This document shows, one piece after another, positions 1-8,872 of a stretch of DNA of 64,000 bases (its first letter is position 1; the number at the start of each line of letters is the position of its first letter). Origin of the DNA: Fodinicurvata sp. EGI_FJ10296 (GTDB taxonomy: Bacteria > Pseudomonadota > Alphaproteobacteria > DSM-16000 > Inquilinaceae); NCBI RefSeq assembly GCF_040712075.1, contig NZ_JBFCVL010000003.1, forward strand, positions 434,001 to 498,000. The letters run 5' to 3'. The position numbers and the translations under genes are program-made. The notes beneath the pieces were generated by a model that had not been told where the DNA came from, did not search any database, and saw only the letters and a program-made list of their open reading frames with translations.

Positions 1-1139
1 GCGCAGATCTGCTTGCGACTGCCGGGTACCCGGTCGACCAGCCATCGCATGCATCGACCGAGGTGGGCCGCCAGATCCTCCTCTATCCGCTGCGCCAGAC
101 ACCACGTCTCGCCGACCTCTGTGTGGCAGCGGAAGGGCATGAACCGGTCATTCCGGCCGACGATCTGACCGGGGCGCAAGCCGCGCTCGACCGGCAGGTC
201 GGCGCCATCATGCTGGAAACGCTGCACATGGCCCCGACGGGAACGGCAGCGGCGGAACCGATCCATCAGCTTTTCCACCACCGTCTCGCACGCGCGCCTT
301 TCGCCCGCGAGCCAGGTGGGCGGCTGGCCCGGTTTTATCAGGATCGGCCGGTCGAGCTTCCGACAGTGGGAACGGACAGGCGCTGTATCGGATGGGATGA
401 TTTCGCCGCCGCGCGCTGGATCATCAACGGTGTGGAACGCCGCGACACGGTCGCAACGGTTGTTCAACGCTCACTTGTGAGCCTGCACCCGGACCGGTTC
501 GATGGCGGCCCGGCAGTAACCGCCCATGGCGACGCCCACAACGCCAATGTCTGGTACGATAACGGCCGACTCGTCTATTTCGATCCGGCCTTCGCAGGCC
601 GCCACGTGCCGGCCCTGCTGGCCGAAATCAAGGCAACCTTCCACAACATCTTCGCCCACCCGTTCTGGCTCTACCATCCGTCCCGGTCAACCGTGTCGGT
701 GACGGCCGACTACGCCGATGGCGTTATCACGGTGTCGCATGACTGGACGCTGACACCGCTGCGCGCGGCGTTCCTGGACAGCAAGATACGCCATGTCTGG
801 CAGCCGCTGATCAGGGCGCTCGACCAGAAGAATGCCCTGGCACCCGATTGGCTGGATATCGTCATGCTGGCGATGTTCTGCTGCCCCACGCTCGTCCTGC
901 CGCTGACTCCCAATCCGCCGCCGGGTTTCCCGCCGTCCCATACCGCGAGCACCGCGCTGCTGGGATGGGCGATCGCCATGGCGTTCGCAAGCCCGCCCGC
1001 CAACGCCAGTGGCGATCCCGTCGGCGACCCGGTGGAGATCTTCCGAAATGCCCTGACCGGTTGCCGCAATCCCGGTAAGGTTCACTACTTCGGAAAACTC
1101 TGCCGTCCGGACCAGATGGTACAGTGGCCAGGGGCATGA
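1..1139 (+). CDS. Phosphotransferase-like protein, 5'-truncated by window edge
   Basis: The reading frame is open back to the first base, so the GTG at 63 is probably internal and the true start lies outside the window. Around nt 530-555 it encodes HGDAHNANVWYD, the HxDxxxxN catalytic loop of the aminoglycoside phosphotransferase/choline kinase superfamily, followed by YFDPAFAG, which matches the Mg-binding Asp of the same fold. The C-terminal third is helical and carries no recognised motif. Substrate is unknown: sugars, amino alcohols or antibiotics are all possible. It converges on the Crp/Fnr gene, with only about 10 bases between the two stop codons. Confidence 0.7.
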   Translation, partial: ADLLATAGYPVDQPSHASTEVGRQILLYPLRQTPRLADLCVAAEGHEPVIPADDLTGAQAALDRQVGAIMLETLHMAPTGTAAAEPIHQLFHHRLARAPFAREPGGRLARFYQDRPVELPTVGTDRRCIGWDDFAAARWIINGVERRDTVATVVQRSLVSLHPDRFDGGPAVTAHGDAHNANVWYDNGRLVYFDPAFAGRHVPALLAEIKATFHNIFAHPFWLYHPSRSTVSVTADYADGVITVSHDWTLTPLRAAFLDSKIRHVWQPLIRALDQKNALAPDWLDIVMLAMFCCPTLVLPLTPNPPPGFPPSHTASTALLGWAIAMAFASPPANASGDPVGDPVEIFRNALTGCRNPGKVHYFGKLCRPDQMVQWPGA

Positions 1140-1149
1140 CGCCGCCTGA

Positions 1150-1881
1150 TCATTTGAGCAAGGGGCCGTCGTGATCAAGATAGGTTTTATCGAAATCCGC
1201 GAGCAACATCAGACCTTCGAGATCGTGGATTCTGACCTGCCCATGCTGAAACGTAACCAGGCTATCCTCACGCAATTCGCGCAGCACGCGGTTGACGTGA
1301 ACGGCGGTGAGGCCCAGCACATCTGCCAACAGATTTTGCGACAGCGGACAATCATATGCTGAAGTCGACCCTAGGCCGACAAGCTTAAGCCGAGCGCCGA
1401 GTTCGAGTAAAAAGTGAGCGGTGCGCTCCTTTGCATCCCGCCGTCCGATACCCACCAGATGCTCAACCACCATCGCTTCATCCCGCGACGCGGCCCACAA
1501 CACGGCGGTTGCAAGACGGGGCGTCCTGCTGAACATTTCGAGCAGATCATTGGCAAGAACCTCCGACGCCTCAACCCTGGTGACGGGCTCGACGTTGTGA
1601 TCGGCGGTGCGGAACAGCACCGATCGAAGACCTAGAAAGTCGCCGGGTATCTGGAAATCGACGATCTGACGTGTGCCGTCCGATAGAATCTTGTAGGAAC
1701 AAACCCAGCCTGAGGCCAGAATATAGGCGGATTGATTGGTCTGACCTTGATGCACCATGTCGCGACCGGCCGGGAACACCTTGCGACGACCATGCAACAG
1801 TTCCAGGGCTGAAATTTCCTCTTGGGAAAGGGCGACAAAAGCTCCGAGTTTCCGCGCCAAGGGGCTTTGAAGGGGAGTCAA
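1150..1881 (-). CDS. Crp/Fnr-family transcriptional regulator
   Basis: Residues about 20-125 form a cyclic-nucleotide-binding-type beta roll with a typical GWVCSYKILSDGTRQI strand and the GDFLG loop. Residues about 165-215 form the winged helix, with LADVLGLTAVHVNRVLREL as recognition helix. No Fnr-type N-terminal cysteine cluster is seen, so this is not an oxygen-sensing Fnr by sequence. I place the start at the TTG at 1881 because AAGGAG lies 8 bases upstream; the frame continues to a GTG at 1992, but that start has no ribosome-binding site. Ligand and targets are unknown. Confidence 0.8.
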   Translation of the reverse strand: MTPLQSPLARKLGAFVALSQEEISALELLHGRRKVFPAGRDMVHQGQTNQSAYILASGWVCSYKILSDGTRQIVDFQIPGDFLGLRSVLFRTADHNVEPVTRVEASEVLANDLLEMFSRTPRLATAVLWAASRDEAMVVEHLVGIGRRDAKERTAHFLLELGARLKLVGLGSTSAYDCPLSQNLLADVLGLTAVHVNRVLRELREDSLVTFQHGQVRIHDLEGLMLLADFDKTYLDHDGPLLK

Positions 1882-2447
1882 TATTGGCACTCCTTGGACG
1901 TTAATTTCGTCATTGACAGCCAAATGAAAATAGACAGGAAAGTGTCTTTTATTTGTCAATTCGATCCGGAAAACTGGCCTTACGCAGTGCACGATATCAT
2001 ATTTCTGCGACTATTCGTCAAGCCTGAATGCAAAGGGCATTCCGCCCCGGGCATGCAAGCCCATGAAAGGATCGCCAGTGGCCGAGATTGTCGGGATATT
2101 GCGTACTGCTGCTGCGCATTCAAACGGCGATCGTGAAGATGGAGCGCCGACCTGCACATCGCTGTCGCGGCGCCGATCCAAAGCATCCCGCCCGACGTCA
2201 TCGGTTCGAAAATACTCTGCGCCAGGTATTAATCTGCGTGAGTGCAGGCCACCCCGCAAGCTGCGAAAGTAGCGAGGTGAACAGTAGGATTACCGTGAAA
2301 ACCGGCGCGACTGTGAGCGCACCCTGCAACCAAGTGGCTGGCCGGACTGGGCGCACATGTTCCCTCTCTTCCACTGCCAGCATGACGATCGGGATGTCGT
2401 GACGAACACCATCATACTGGGCGGCGACGTTTCTTTAGGGCCGGGAC

Positions 2448-2672
2448 TCATAACCAGTAGCCGACAATGGCGGCAATCTGGACGGCAGCCAGAAAGTTGA
2501 CGGCGAGGCGATCGTATCGAGAGGCAATGCGGCGGAAATCCTTCAACCGCCCGAACATGCGCTCCACAGCGTTGCGGCTGCGGTACAGGTAGGGCGAGAA
2601 GCAGCTTCTCCAACGGCGATTGCCCCCGCGCGGGATGTTGGGTGCCGCGCCTCCCGCAGGCGCTCGATCAAA
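2448..2672 (-). pseudogene. IS5-family transposase, C-terminal remnant
   Basis: The minus strand encodes NRRWRSCFSPYLYRSRNAVE and then RMFGRLKDFRRIASRYDRLA, the classic C-terminal DDE region of IS5/IS427-group transposases (the E of the DDE triad lies in the ..RNAVER.. segment). Upstream of about 2650 the homology continues in another frame (LIERLREA), so a frameshift is present, and everything upstream of about 2672 is missing. The element is therefore inactive. Its 5' end stops exactly where the inverted-repeat element begins. Confidence 0.85.
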
Positions 2673-2790
2673 TGTCAAATTCGAAATTCCACTAGATAAC
2701 AATGTTTTCCTAGTGGTTCATAGATTCCGACATTTGCGACGGAGCGTGAGGAAATGGGATGCAAATGTCGGAATCGAACCACTAGTGAGG
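2671..2790. repeat. Cluster of related inverted-repeat ends
   Basis: Positions 2710-2737 (ctagtggttc, ATA, gattccgacatttgc) and 2761-2785 are inverted copies, 25 bp matching apart from a 3-base insertion in the left arm, separated by 23 bases. A third, diverged copy (aatgtcaaattcgaaattccactag) lies at 2671-2695 in the orientation of the right arm. This looks like the ends of a lost or miniature insertion element that landed in the IS5 remnant. The GGTTCGATTCC core resembles a tRNA T-loop, but no tRNA folds here. Confidence 0.6.
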
Positions 2791-3024
2791 CGACTTCGAC
2801 CCGGCCTCTAGACAAAGCGTACCGGACCTGACAAACGATGATGCTCTGATCGACGACACCGAAGACCTCGGTGCCCGATTTCGACGGTGAGTGCCGGAAC
2901 ACAGGGGAAAGTCGCATCCGCCGTCATCCCACCCAGCCGATGTCGGCGACCGCATTGAGGCAGATTCCCGCAACTCATAATCACCTCACGGACATAGTGG
3001 TTTGTCCGATCGACAGCGGCCTCG

Positions 3025-4314
3025 TCAGCCCAACCGGAACCGCCTGAAGCGGTCGGGCGCGAACGCGCCGATGTCCGGATCGGCTGCGCGCCCGGCGGCG
3101 AGGTCGGCGACGATGCGGCCGGTAATTCCGGCAAGCGTCAGCCCCAGATGACCGTGACCGAAGGCGTGGATGGCGTTGGCGACCGTCGGCGACCGCCCGA
3201 CAACCGGCAGCGAGTCCGGCATGGACGGCCGGAACCCCATCCATTCCGATACCGGTTCGGGCAGGTCGGGCACCAGGTGGCGCGCACCTGCGACCAGCCT
3301 GCGCAGCCGTCGCGGGTCTGGCGGCCGCTTCAGTCCCGCCAGTTCGACAGTCCCGGCGACACGCAGCCCCTCGACCATCGGCGTCAGATAGAATCCGCCG
3401 CGCGACCACGCAACGGGGCGCGCGACCACATCCCGGCGGGGTATCATGACGTGGTAGCCCCGTTCGGTGTCGAGCGGAACGCGATCGCCCAGCGTCGCCG
3501 CCAATGTCTTGGACCACGCACCGGCGGCAAGAACGAACTGGTCGCCGCGGATATCGCCGCCAGCGGTCACGGCACCGGTTGCCCGGCCATCGACGACCTC
3601 GATCCGCTCGACGCTGTCGCACAGGATCCGCCCGCCCTGACGCCGGAACAGGTCGGCCAGATCGAGCGTCAGCGCCCCCGGATCGATCGTATGTGTGGCA
3701 TCGGGAAAATAGACGGCTTTCGCGTAAACCGGCGCAATGGCCGGTTCCATTTGCCGAACCGCGTCGCGGCCCAGCACCTCCACCGCAACGCCGCGCCGGG
3801 CCTTCAGCGCCAGATCGGCCGCCGCTGCATCGAATTCAGCGTCGGTACCGAACAGATAGAGGCATCCCTTGCTGCGCACGAGACTGGCGCTGTCGATATC
3901 GCGAAGCAGCGGCGCGTAGCCCTCGTGCGCGCGGTCGAGCAACAGATGAAGCGCCCGCGAAATACGCTCGACCTCGGCCCGGGTGGAATGTCGGGCGAAC
4001 CGGGCCAACCAGCCCGCCAGTTTCGGCAGATAGCGCCAGCGGATCGACAGCGGACCGGCCGGGTCGAACAGCATGCCGGGAAGGCCCCGGATAACCTTCG
4101 GCGTTCCGACCGGCGCGCTGGCATAGGTCGCGAAGGTACCGGCATTGCCGAATGAGGCGCCCGACCCCGGCTCGGCGCGATCGACAAGGGTCACGCCCAT
4201 ACCCGCCCGCTGCAGCCAGAGGGCGCAGGCCACGCCGACCAGCCCGGCGCCGATGACAACGACATGTTGCTTGCCACCGTGCGAACCGGTGCCAGCGTTC
4301 CGCACCCCCGTCAC
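3025..4314 (-). CDS. FAD-dependent amino-acid oxidoreductase (DadA/DAAO type)
   Basis: A 429-residue flavoprotein with an N-terminal Rossmann motif VVVIGAGLVGVACALWLQRA and the acidic residue closing strand two (VTLVDRAE), then FGNAG typical of the DadA family, and a C-terminal GHGHLGLTLAGITGRIVADL FAD-binding segment. Members deaminate D-amino acids or sarcosine-like N-substituted amino acids, passing electrons to quinone or oxygen. The open frame extends upstream, but that part is the antisense frame shift of the transpeptidase gene. The GTG at 4314 is chosen because GGGGA precedes it and it lies 10 bases after the transpeptidase stop. The two genes are likely cotranscribed; a link to D-amino acids released from peptidoglycan is inference. 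Confidence 0.85.
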   Translation of the reverse strand: MTGVRNAGTGSHGGKQHVVVIGAGLVGVACALWLQRAGMGVTLVDRAEPGSGASFGNAGTFATYASAPVGTPKVIRGLPGMLFDPAGPLSIRWRYLPKLAGWLARFARHSTRAEVERISRALHLLLDRAHEGYAPLLRDIDSASLVRSKGCLYLFGTDAEFDAAAADLALKARRGVAVEVLGRDAVRQMEPAIAPVYAKAVYFPDATHTIDPGALTLDLADLFRRQGGRILCDSVERIEVVDGRATGAVTAGGDIRGDQFVLAAGAWSKTLAATLGDRVPLDTERGYHVMIPRRDVVARPVAWSRGGFYLTPMVEGLRVAGTVELAGLKRPPDPRRLRRLVAGARHLVPDLPEPVSEWMGFRPSMPDSLPVVGRSPTVANAIHAFGHGHLGLTLAGITGRIVADLAAGRAADPDIGAFAPDRFRRFRLG

Positions 4315-4324
4315 TTGTTCCCCG

Positions 4325-5254
4325 TCACGTGATCCGGATCGGATACCCGGGGCGGAACATGCCGATACGACGAACATCGTCGAGGGCAACGTCGTTGCGC
4401 CGGTCGCCGGCTTCGTCCATGACGCGGGCGACAAGGTTTTCCGGCAGCCGTCGCGTGAAGTCGCCCTGCATTTCGATTTCGTCGGCCTGATCCTGGCTCG
4501 GATTGACTTCCAGGTACAATTCCCCTTCATGCCAGCCGAGTTTGACCTCCTGGTCGACGATCGTGACCAGGGTGTTGATGGGCACAATCTCGAAAACCGT
4601 CTCAATGTCCTCCGGGTACATCCGGATACAGCCGGCGCTCACGCGACGGCCGACACCCTCCGGCGTGTTGGTCCCATGCATCAGATAGGCAGGCCAGTCG
4701 AAGTAAAGGGCGTGTTCGCCCAGCGGATTGTCCGGGCCTGGCGGGACAGCACCCGCAAGTTCCGGCCGTTCGGCCCTGATCGAGGCCGGCGGGTACCATG
4801 TCGGCAAATGCTGGCGCCGCACGATCCGCGTCGTGCCGGTTGGCGTTCCGCGCCCCTCGCGCCCGATTCCGATCGGATGCGTGCGCACCTGGGACGTCTC
4901 GGGATTGTAATAGTAGAAGCGCATCTCGCTGAGATTGAGCACAATGCCTTCTCGCGGAGCGTTCGGAAGGATGCGCTGCGTCGGCAGCGAAATCCGGGTG
5001 CCCTCGCCGGGAAGCCAGACATCCACACCAGGATTGGCCAGCCGAAGCTCGACAAAGCCGACATCGTTTTCGCGCGCGATCGTAACGAGGGTATCCTCGT
5101 GCCGCGCGACGTGGATTCGGGGAGTACCGATGATGTCGGAACCCCGTTCCGGCTCGGCCATTTCCGCCGCGATCGCAGCCGACCGGCGGATTCCCGCCGC
5201 CGACGCCACGGCAAGCGCACCGGCGCCAACGACAAATTCTCTCCGCCTTAACAT
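4325..5254 (-). CDS. L,D-transpeptidase with LysM domain
   Basis: Makes 3-3 peptidoglycan crosslinks or anchors proteins to the wall in the periplasm. A Tat-like signal (RRREFVVGAG) opens the protein, a LysM-type wall-binding segment lies at about residues 47-92, and a YkuD domain at about 97-235 carries HGTN (His193) and SAGCIRM (Cys209), the catalytic His/Cys pair. The ATG at 5254 follows GAGGGAG by 9 bases; the frame runs further upstream to 5323 without support. An unusual C-terminal tail of about 70 residues follows the catalytic domain. It is the first gene of the pair with the FAD oxidoreductase. Confidence 0.9.
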   Translation of the reverse strand: MLRRREFVVGAGALAVASAAGIRRSAAIAAEMAEPERGSDIIGTPRIHVARHEDTLVTIARENDVGFVELRLANPGVDVWLPGEGTRISLPTQRILPNAPREGIVLNLSEMRFYYYNPETSQVRTHPIGIGREGRGTPTGTTRIVRRQHLPTWYPPASIRAERPELAGAVPPGPDNPLGEHALYFDWPAYLMHGTNTPEGVGRRVSAGCIRMYPEDIETVFEIVPINTLVTIVDQEVKLGWHEGELYLEVNPSQDQADEIEMQGDFTRRLPENLVARVMDEAGDRRNDVALDDVRRIGMFRPGYPIRIT

Positions 5255-5419
5255 TCGACTATTCTCCCTCAACTTGCCGGGCATGACGCACCGGCTGGTC
5301 ATCGGCGACACATGTTCGAACACAATGGTGCGCTAACACGTTATATCTGAAAACACCTACGCATATTATATTTTCGCCCCGGCAAAGCAATACGGGTCAA
5401 CCACAGCAAATGGATATGG

Positions 5420-6166
5420 TCAAAGGATGCCGATCATGTTCAGTGCCGGGAATAGCAACAGCACCGCGATCATGCGGCCGAACAGCCGGGCGTCGACACG
5501 CGGATGCATCCAGGCGCCAAGCACGAGGCCGAACAGCATGCCGGGAACCGCACCGCCCACGATCGCCAGCAACGCCGCGTCGATTAATCCCGAATACGCG
5601 TATCCCGCCGTCTGAACCACGGTCCCGATCGTGAACACGACCACGAAGATGGCCCGCGAATCCGATCGCTCGTATCGAATTGCAAGATACGGCACCATCG
5701 GCAGCGCGCCACCGCCCAGAGCGCCGGACAGGACACCCTGCACGGCCGCGGCGGAGCCGAGCACGGCGCCCTCGCGCCGCGTCCAGGCGGGCGATACGGT
5801 CGTTACCGGCGTCCGCAAGAACATGTACGACACGAAGATCACCAGAACCGTGCCCAGTGCCGCCCGAAGCGCCGATTCCGGCAGGGTCACGAGCAGATGG
5901 ACGCCAAACGATGCCCCGAGCGCAAAGCACGCGGCGACGAAAAGGTCCCGGCGCGGCATGATCCGCTGGCGGACCACGCGCAGCATCGGCACCGTCGCCA
6001 CCAGGCTCAACAGGATCGTGATCGGCACTGCCATGGTAAGCGGCAGCCAGAGACTGAACAGAGGCACCATCACCAACGGCGCGCCGAATCCGGTAAGCCC
6101 TTTCGAGAATCCGCCGAAAAAGCTCACGGCATTCGCGGCCATGATCGCCAGAACGATATTTTCCAT
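5420..6166 (-). CDS. TauE/SafE-family membrane exporter
   Basis: A 248-residue protein of seven to eight hydrophobic segments with two glycine-rich repeats, FFGGFSKGLTGFGAPLVMVP near the N-terminus and GVLSGALGGGALPMVPY near residue 150, the hallmark of the TauE/SafE family. Members export sulfite, sulfoacetate or related organic anions. It lies downstream of the nitrilase, decarboxylase and cysteine-synthase-like genes on the same strand, with a 115-base gap from the nitrilase, so cotranscription is possible. Substrate cannot be read from the sequence. Confidence 0.85.
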   Translation of the reverse strand: MENIVLAIMAANAVSFFGGFSKGLTGFGAPLVMVPLFSLWLPLTMAVPITILLSLVATVPMLRVVRQRIMPRRDLFVAACFALGASFGVHLLVTLPESALRAALGTVLVIFVSYMFLRTPVTTVSPAWTRREGAVLGSAAAVQGVLSGALGGGALPMVPYLAIRYERSDSRAIFVVVFTIGTVVQTAGYAYSGLIDAALLAIVGGAVPGMLFGLVLGAWMHPRVDARLFGRMIAVLLLFPALNMIGIL

Positions 6167-6281
6167 GGGGAAGAAGCCAAATCAGACTGTGTGCGGCCTG
6201 AACCTGCCTGCTCACGCCCCGGAGTTCAACATTTTCCAATACGTCGTATTCGGTTTTGAAATTTCTACTTCTGCCTGGACA

Positions 6282-7217
6282 CTAAATTTCGAACTGCACT
6301 GGCCGCTGTTTCTTCCTGTTCACGGTGAGAGAGAAAACGTCGGGTCGAGCATAATGTCCGCTGGCATCGAATTTTCGGCGAGAGGCCCGCGCGGCCGAGA
6401 CGTCGATCTCGGCTATCAGGAGGCCCTTTTCCTGATGCATCGGGCCGGCGATGGCTCCACCAAAGGGCTTGTAGACGACAGCGTCGCCCGCGTTAATCCA
6501 TTCGTCCTTGTTCGGGAAAAGCTCGTTGCGATACGGCACGCTGTCGGGAATATCGGATGCTTCCAGCGCCGTCGCGCAGCCGACCACCCAACATCCGCCC
6601 TCGCGCGCTATATGCTGCATTGTCGCGAGCCATGTATCGCCGCTGTCCCATGTCGGGGCAACATAGATATCAATGTTCTGGGCATAGAGCGCATAGCGCG
6701 CCAGCGGCATGTAGTTTTCCCAGCAGATCAAGGTCCCGACACGGCCGACGGCGGTGTCAACCACGTTCAAGCCTGAGCCGTCGCCGAAACCCCAGACCAT
6801 CCGTTCCGGGTTTGTGGGCATGAGCTTACGGTGATTGTTGACCAGCCTGCCATCCGCATCGATTATCGCGCAACTGTTGAACAACGTGCTGCCACTGACG
6901 GAGCCGTCGATCTCCTGGTACCCGATCACCACCACGACAGCGCACTCGCTTGCCACTTCCTGAAGCGGCCTCAGTCCATTTCTGGTCAAATCCACCGAGT
7001 TGGCTTGCGAAAGGGCGAAAAGCTCATCCGTCTTGCCCATGCCAGCCCCAGGCGGAAGCCGCCAGACGAAGGTGGGGTAACCAGGAAGCCAGGTTTCGGG
7101 AAAAACCACCATGCCGCAGCCCTTGGCGGCGGACTCCTGCACAAGTTCGACCGCGCGAGTCATGGATCTTTCGAGGTCGAGGTAGATCGGTGGTTGTTGT
7201 ACGATCGAGATCTTCAT
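6282..7217 (-). CDS. Nitrilase (carbon-nitrogen hydrolase)
   Basis: Hydrolyses a nitrile to the acid plus ammonia. All three catalytic residues are visible in family context: Glu41 (FPETWLPGYP), Lys131 (NNHRKLMPT) and Cys165 (LICWENYMP). The CWENYMPLARYALY stretch is characteristic of true nitrilases rather than amidases or carbamoylases. Length, 311 residues, fits. The ATG at 7217 has AGAGGAACG just upstream, so the longer frame to 7328 is rejected. It follows the PLP decarboxylase by 85 bases. Arylacetonitriles or beta-cyanoalanine are both plausible substrates given the neighbours. Confidence 0.88.
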   Translation of the reverse strand: MKISIVQQPPIYLDLERSMTRAVELVQESAAKGCGMVVFPETWLPGYPTFVWRLPPGAGMGKTDELFALSQANSVDLTRNGLRPLQEVASECAVVVVIGYQEIDGSVSGSTLFNSCAIIDADGRLVNNHRKLMPTNPERMVWGFGDGSGLNVVDTAVGRVGTLICWENYMPLARYALYAQNIDIYVAPTWDSGDTWLATMQHIAREGGCWVVGCATALEASDIPDSVPYRNELFPNKDEWINAGDAVVYKPFGGAIAGPMHQEKGLLIAEIDVSAARASRRKFDASGHYARPDVFSLTVNRKKQRPVQFEI

Positions 7218-7302
7218 ATTCGTTCCTCTGCTGGAAGAATGCGAAACGCGCATTTGCAATGATAGAGCCGCACTTGTTCTTGGAGCACGGGGCGCGTGAA
7301 GC

Positions 7303-8802
7303 TCAGTGACTGCCAGAAACGGCGTCACCGATCAGCGCCGCGCCCTGGCGTGCAACCTCGTCAATCAGGATATCCAGGTCCGCGCGCGTCGTCCGATGAT
7401 TGTTGAGTGCGGCGCGCAGGCAATGGCGGCCCTGCACTGTCGTGTCTGACACCGCGGCGACGCCGGCTTCCTGCATACGCACCATGATCTCGGTGTTCAG
7501 TCTCTTGAGCTCAGGCTCGGACAACCCGCCCGGATCATAACGAAAGCAGACGATGTTGATCGTGGTCGGAAAGCACAGCCTCAGATCGGGGGTGGCTGTT
7601 ATCCGTTCCGACAGATGACGGGCGTGAGCAAGGTCCTGATCGATCAGACGGCCGAATTTGGCGGCACCCTGCTCCTCAAGCGCCATCCAGACCTTGAGCG
7701 CACGGAAGCCACGCGACGTCTGAAGACCGAAGTCGTGCAGCCAGGCCCCTGAAGCGATGCCGCGCGGTGCGTTTTCAAGATATTCCGGCGTTACGGTGAA
7801 TGCGCCGAAATGGGCGTCGGCGTCCCGGACCAGTGCACAGCCAACCTCAAAAGGAGCGTGCAGCCATTTGTGCGGGTCCAGCGCGATGGAATCGGCGCGC
7901 GCGATCCCGCGCACCAGCGCCTTTCCTTCGGGCGCGATGGCCAGCAATGCACCGATGCAGCCATCCACATGCAGCCACAGCCCTTCGTCGGCGCAGAAAT
8001 CGGCGATCGCTTCCAGATCGTCGATGGCGCCGGTATTGACCGTGCCGGCGGTCGCGATCACACAGGCTGGCTGGAGCCCTGCCGCCCGGTCACGGGCGAT
8101 GAATTTGCGCAGGGCCGGGATGTCCATCCTGCAGGCTGCGTCGGACGGCACGCGGCAGAGGGCCCGGTTGCCCAGTCCCATGGTTTCCAGTGCGATCCGG
8201 TGGCACGAATGGACCTGGTCCGAGCTGTAGAATCGCAGGGGCGCCTTCAGGGCACCGATTCCCAGGTCGCGCATGTCGATGCCTGACATCCGGTTGCGCG
8301 CGACGGTCAGGCCGATCAGATTTGCCATCGACCCACCCGAGACCAGCGTGCCGCTGGCCGTCGCCGGGTAGCCCATGATTTCCTTCATCCAGGCGACGAC
8401 CTGCTGGTCAATCTCGGCCGCGGCATGATCGCCGCCGCCGAGATTCGAGCCCAGAATGGCGGCAAGAAAGTCCCCCAGCGCACCGGTGAAATTGCTCGCC
8501 CCCATGTACCACATCCAGAAGCGCGGATGGATGTTGCCCATCGGGTAAGGCAACATGTGGGTAACGAGATCGTCATAGACCTCCGCCAGCGGGCGGCCCT
8601 CTCGCGGCAACGGACTGCGGAACCGGGCGCGCACCTCGGGCGGCATGTCCCGCCAGAGGGGGCGTTCGCGAATGTCACGGGTGTAGTCGACCGCATCGTC
8701 CGTGATCCGACGGGCAAGGACGCGGAGCTGTTCCCAATCCGCCGGGTCGAGGGTCTCTTCCCCGGCAGTCTTCGCCTTCGCTTCATTAACGAATGCGTTC
8801 AT
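7303..8802 (-). CDS. PLP-dependent group II amino-acid decarboxylase
   Basis: A 499-residue member of the aromatic-L-amino-acid/glutamate decarboxylase family. The PLP lysine is Lys312 in LDPHKWLH, preceded by the cofactor Asp in LHVDGCIGA and by the MWYMGASNFTGALGDFLAA and VSGGSMANL segments usual in the AAAD branch (tyrosine, DOPA or tryptophan decarboxylases). It would release CO2 and form an amine. The ATG at 8802 follows TGGGAAAG. It sits between the cysteine-synthase-like gene (70-base gap) and the nitrilase. Exact substrate is not decidable from sequence alone. Confidence 0.85.
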   Translation of the reverse strand: MNAFVNEAKAKTAGEETLDPADWEQLRVLARRITDDAVDYTRDIRERPLWRDMPPEVRARFRSPLPREGRPLAEVYDDLVTHMLPYPMGNIHPRFWMWYMGASNFTGALGDFLAAILGSNLGGGDHAAAEIDQQVVAWMKEIMGYPATASGTLVSGGSMANLIGLTVARNRMSGIDMRDLGIGALKAPLRFYSSDQVHSCHRIALETMGLGNRALCRVPSDAACRMDIPALRKFIARDRAAGLQPACVIATAGTVNTGAIDDLEAIADFCADEGLWLHVDGCIGALLAIAPEGKALVRGIARADSIALDPHKWLHAPFEVGCALVRDADAHFGAFTVTPEYLENAPRGIASGAWLHDFGLQTSRGFRALKVWMALEEQGAAKFGRLIDQDLAHARHLSERITATPDLRLCFPTTINIVCFRYDPGGLSEPELKRLNTEIMVRMQEAGVAAVSDTTVQGRHCLRAALNNHRTTRADLDILIDEVARQGAALIGDAVSGSH

Positions 8803-8872
8803 GATCGCTTTCCCAAGCTGCAATGGTCACGCAAATTGTTCGGCGCGCGTGTCGGCCTGTTGCCTGCGGTGC

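Larger units (their letters stand above)
1882..3024. other. Gene-poor decayed stretch
   Basis: About 1.1 kb without a convincing intact gene. It contains the IS5-type transposase remnant and the inverted-repeat element listed separately. Minus-strand frames around 2011-2259 and 2198-2400 read partly protein-like but are short, lack start signals and are not recognised. AT-rich DNA just upstream of the Crp/Fnr start (1900-1990) is likely its promoter region. Confidence 0.6.

Noticed and set aside
2711-2790. tRNA-like GGTTCGATTCC core
   Set aside because: The expected T-stem does not pair and no acceptor, D or anticodon arm can be built; the sequence is explained by the inverted repeat.
3148-4155. 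335-residue plus-strand frame
   Set aside because: Antisense to the FAD oxidoreductase; composition typical of a reverse frame.
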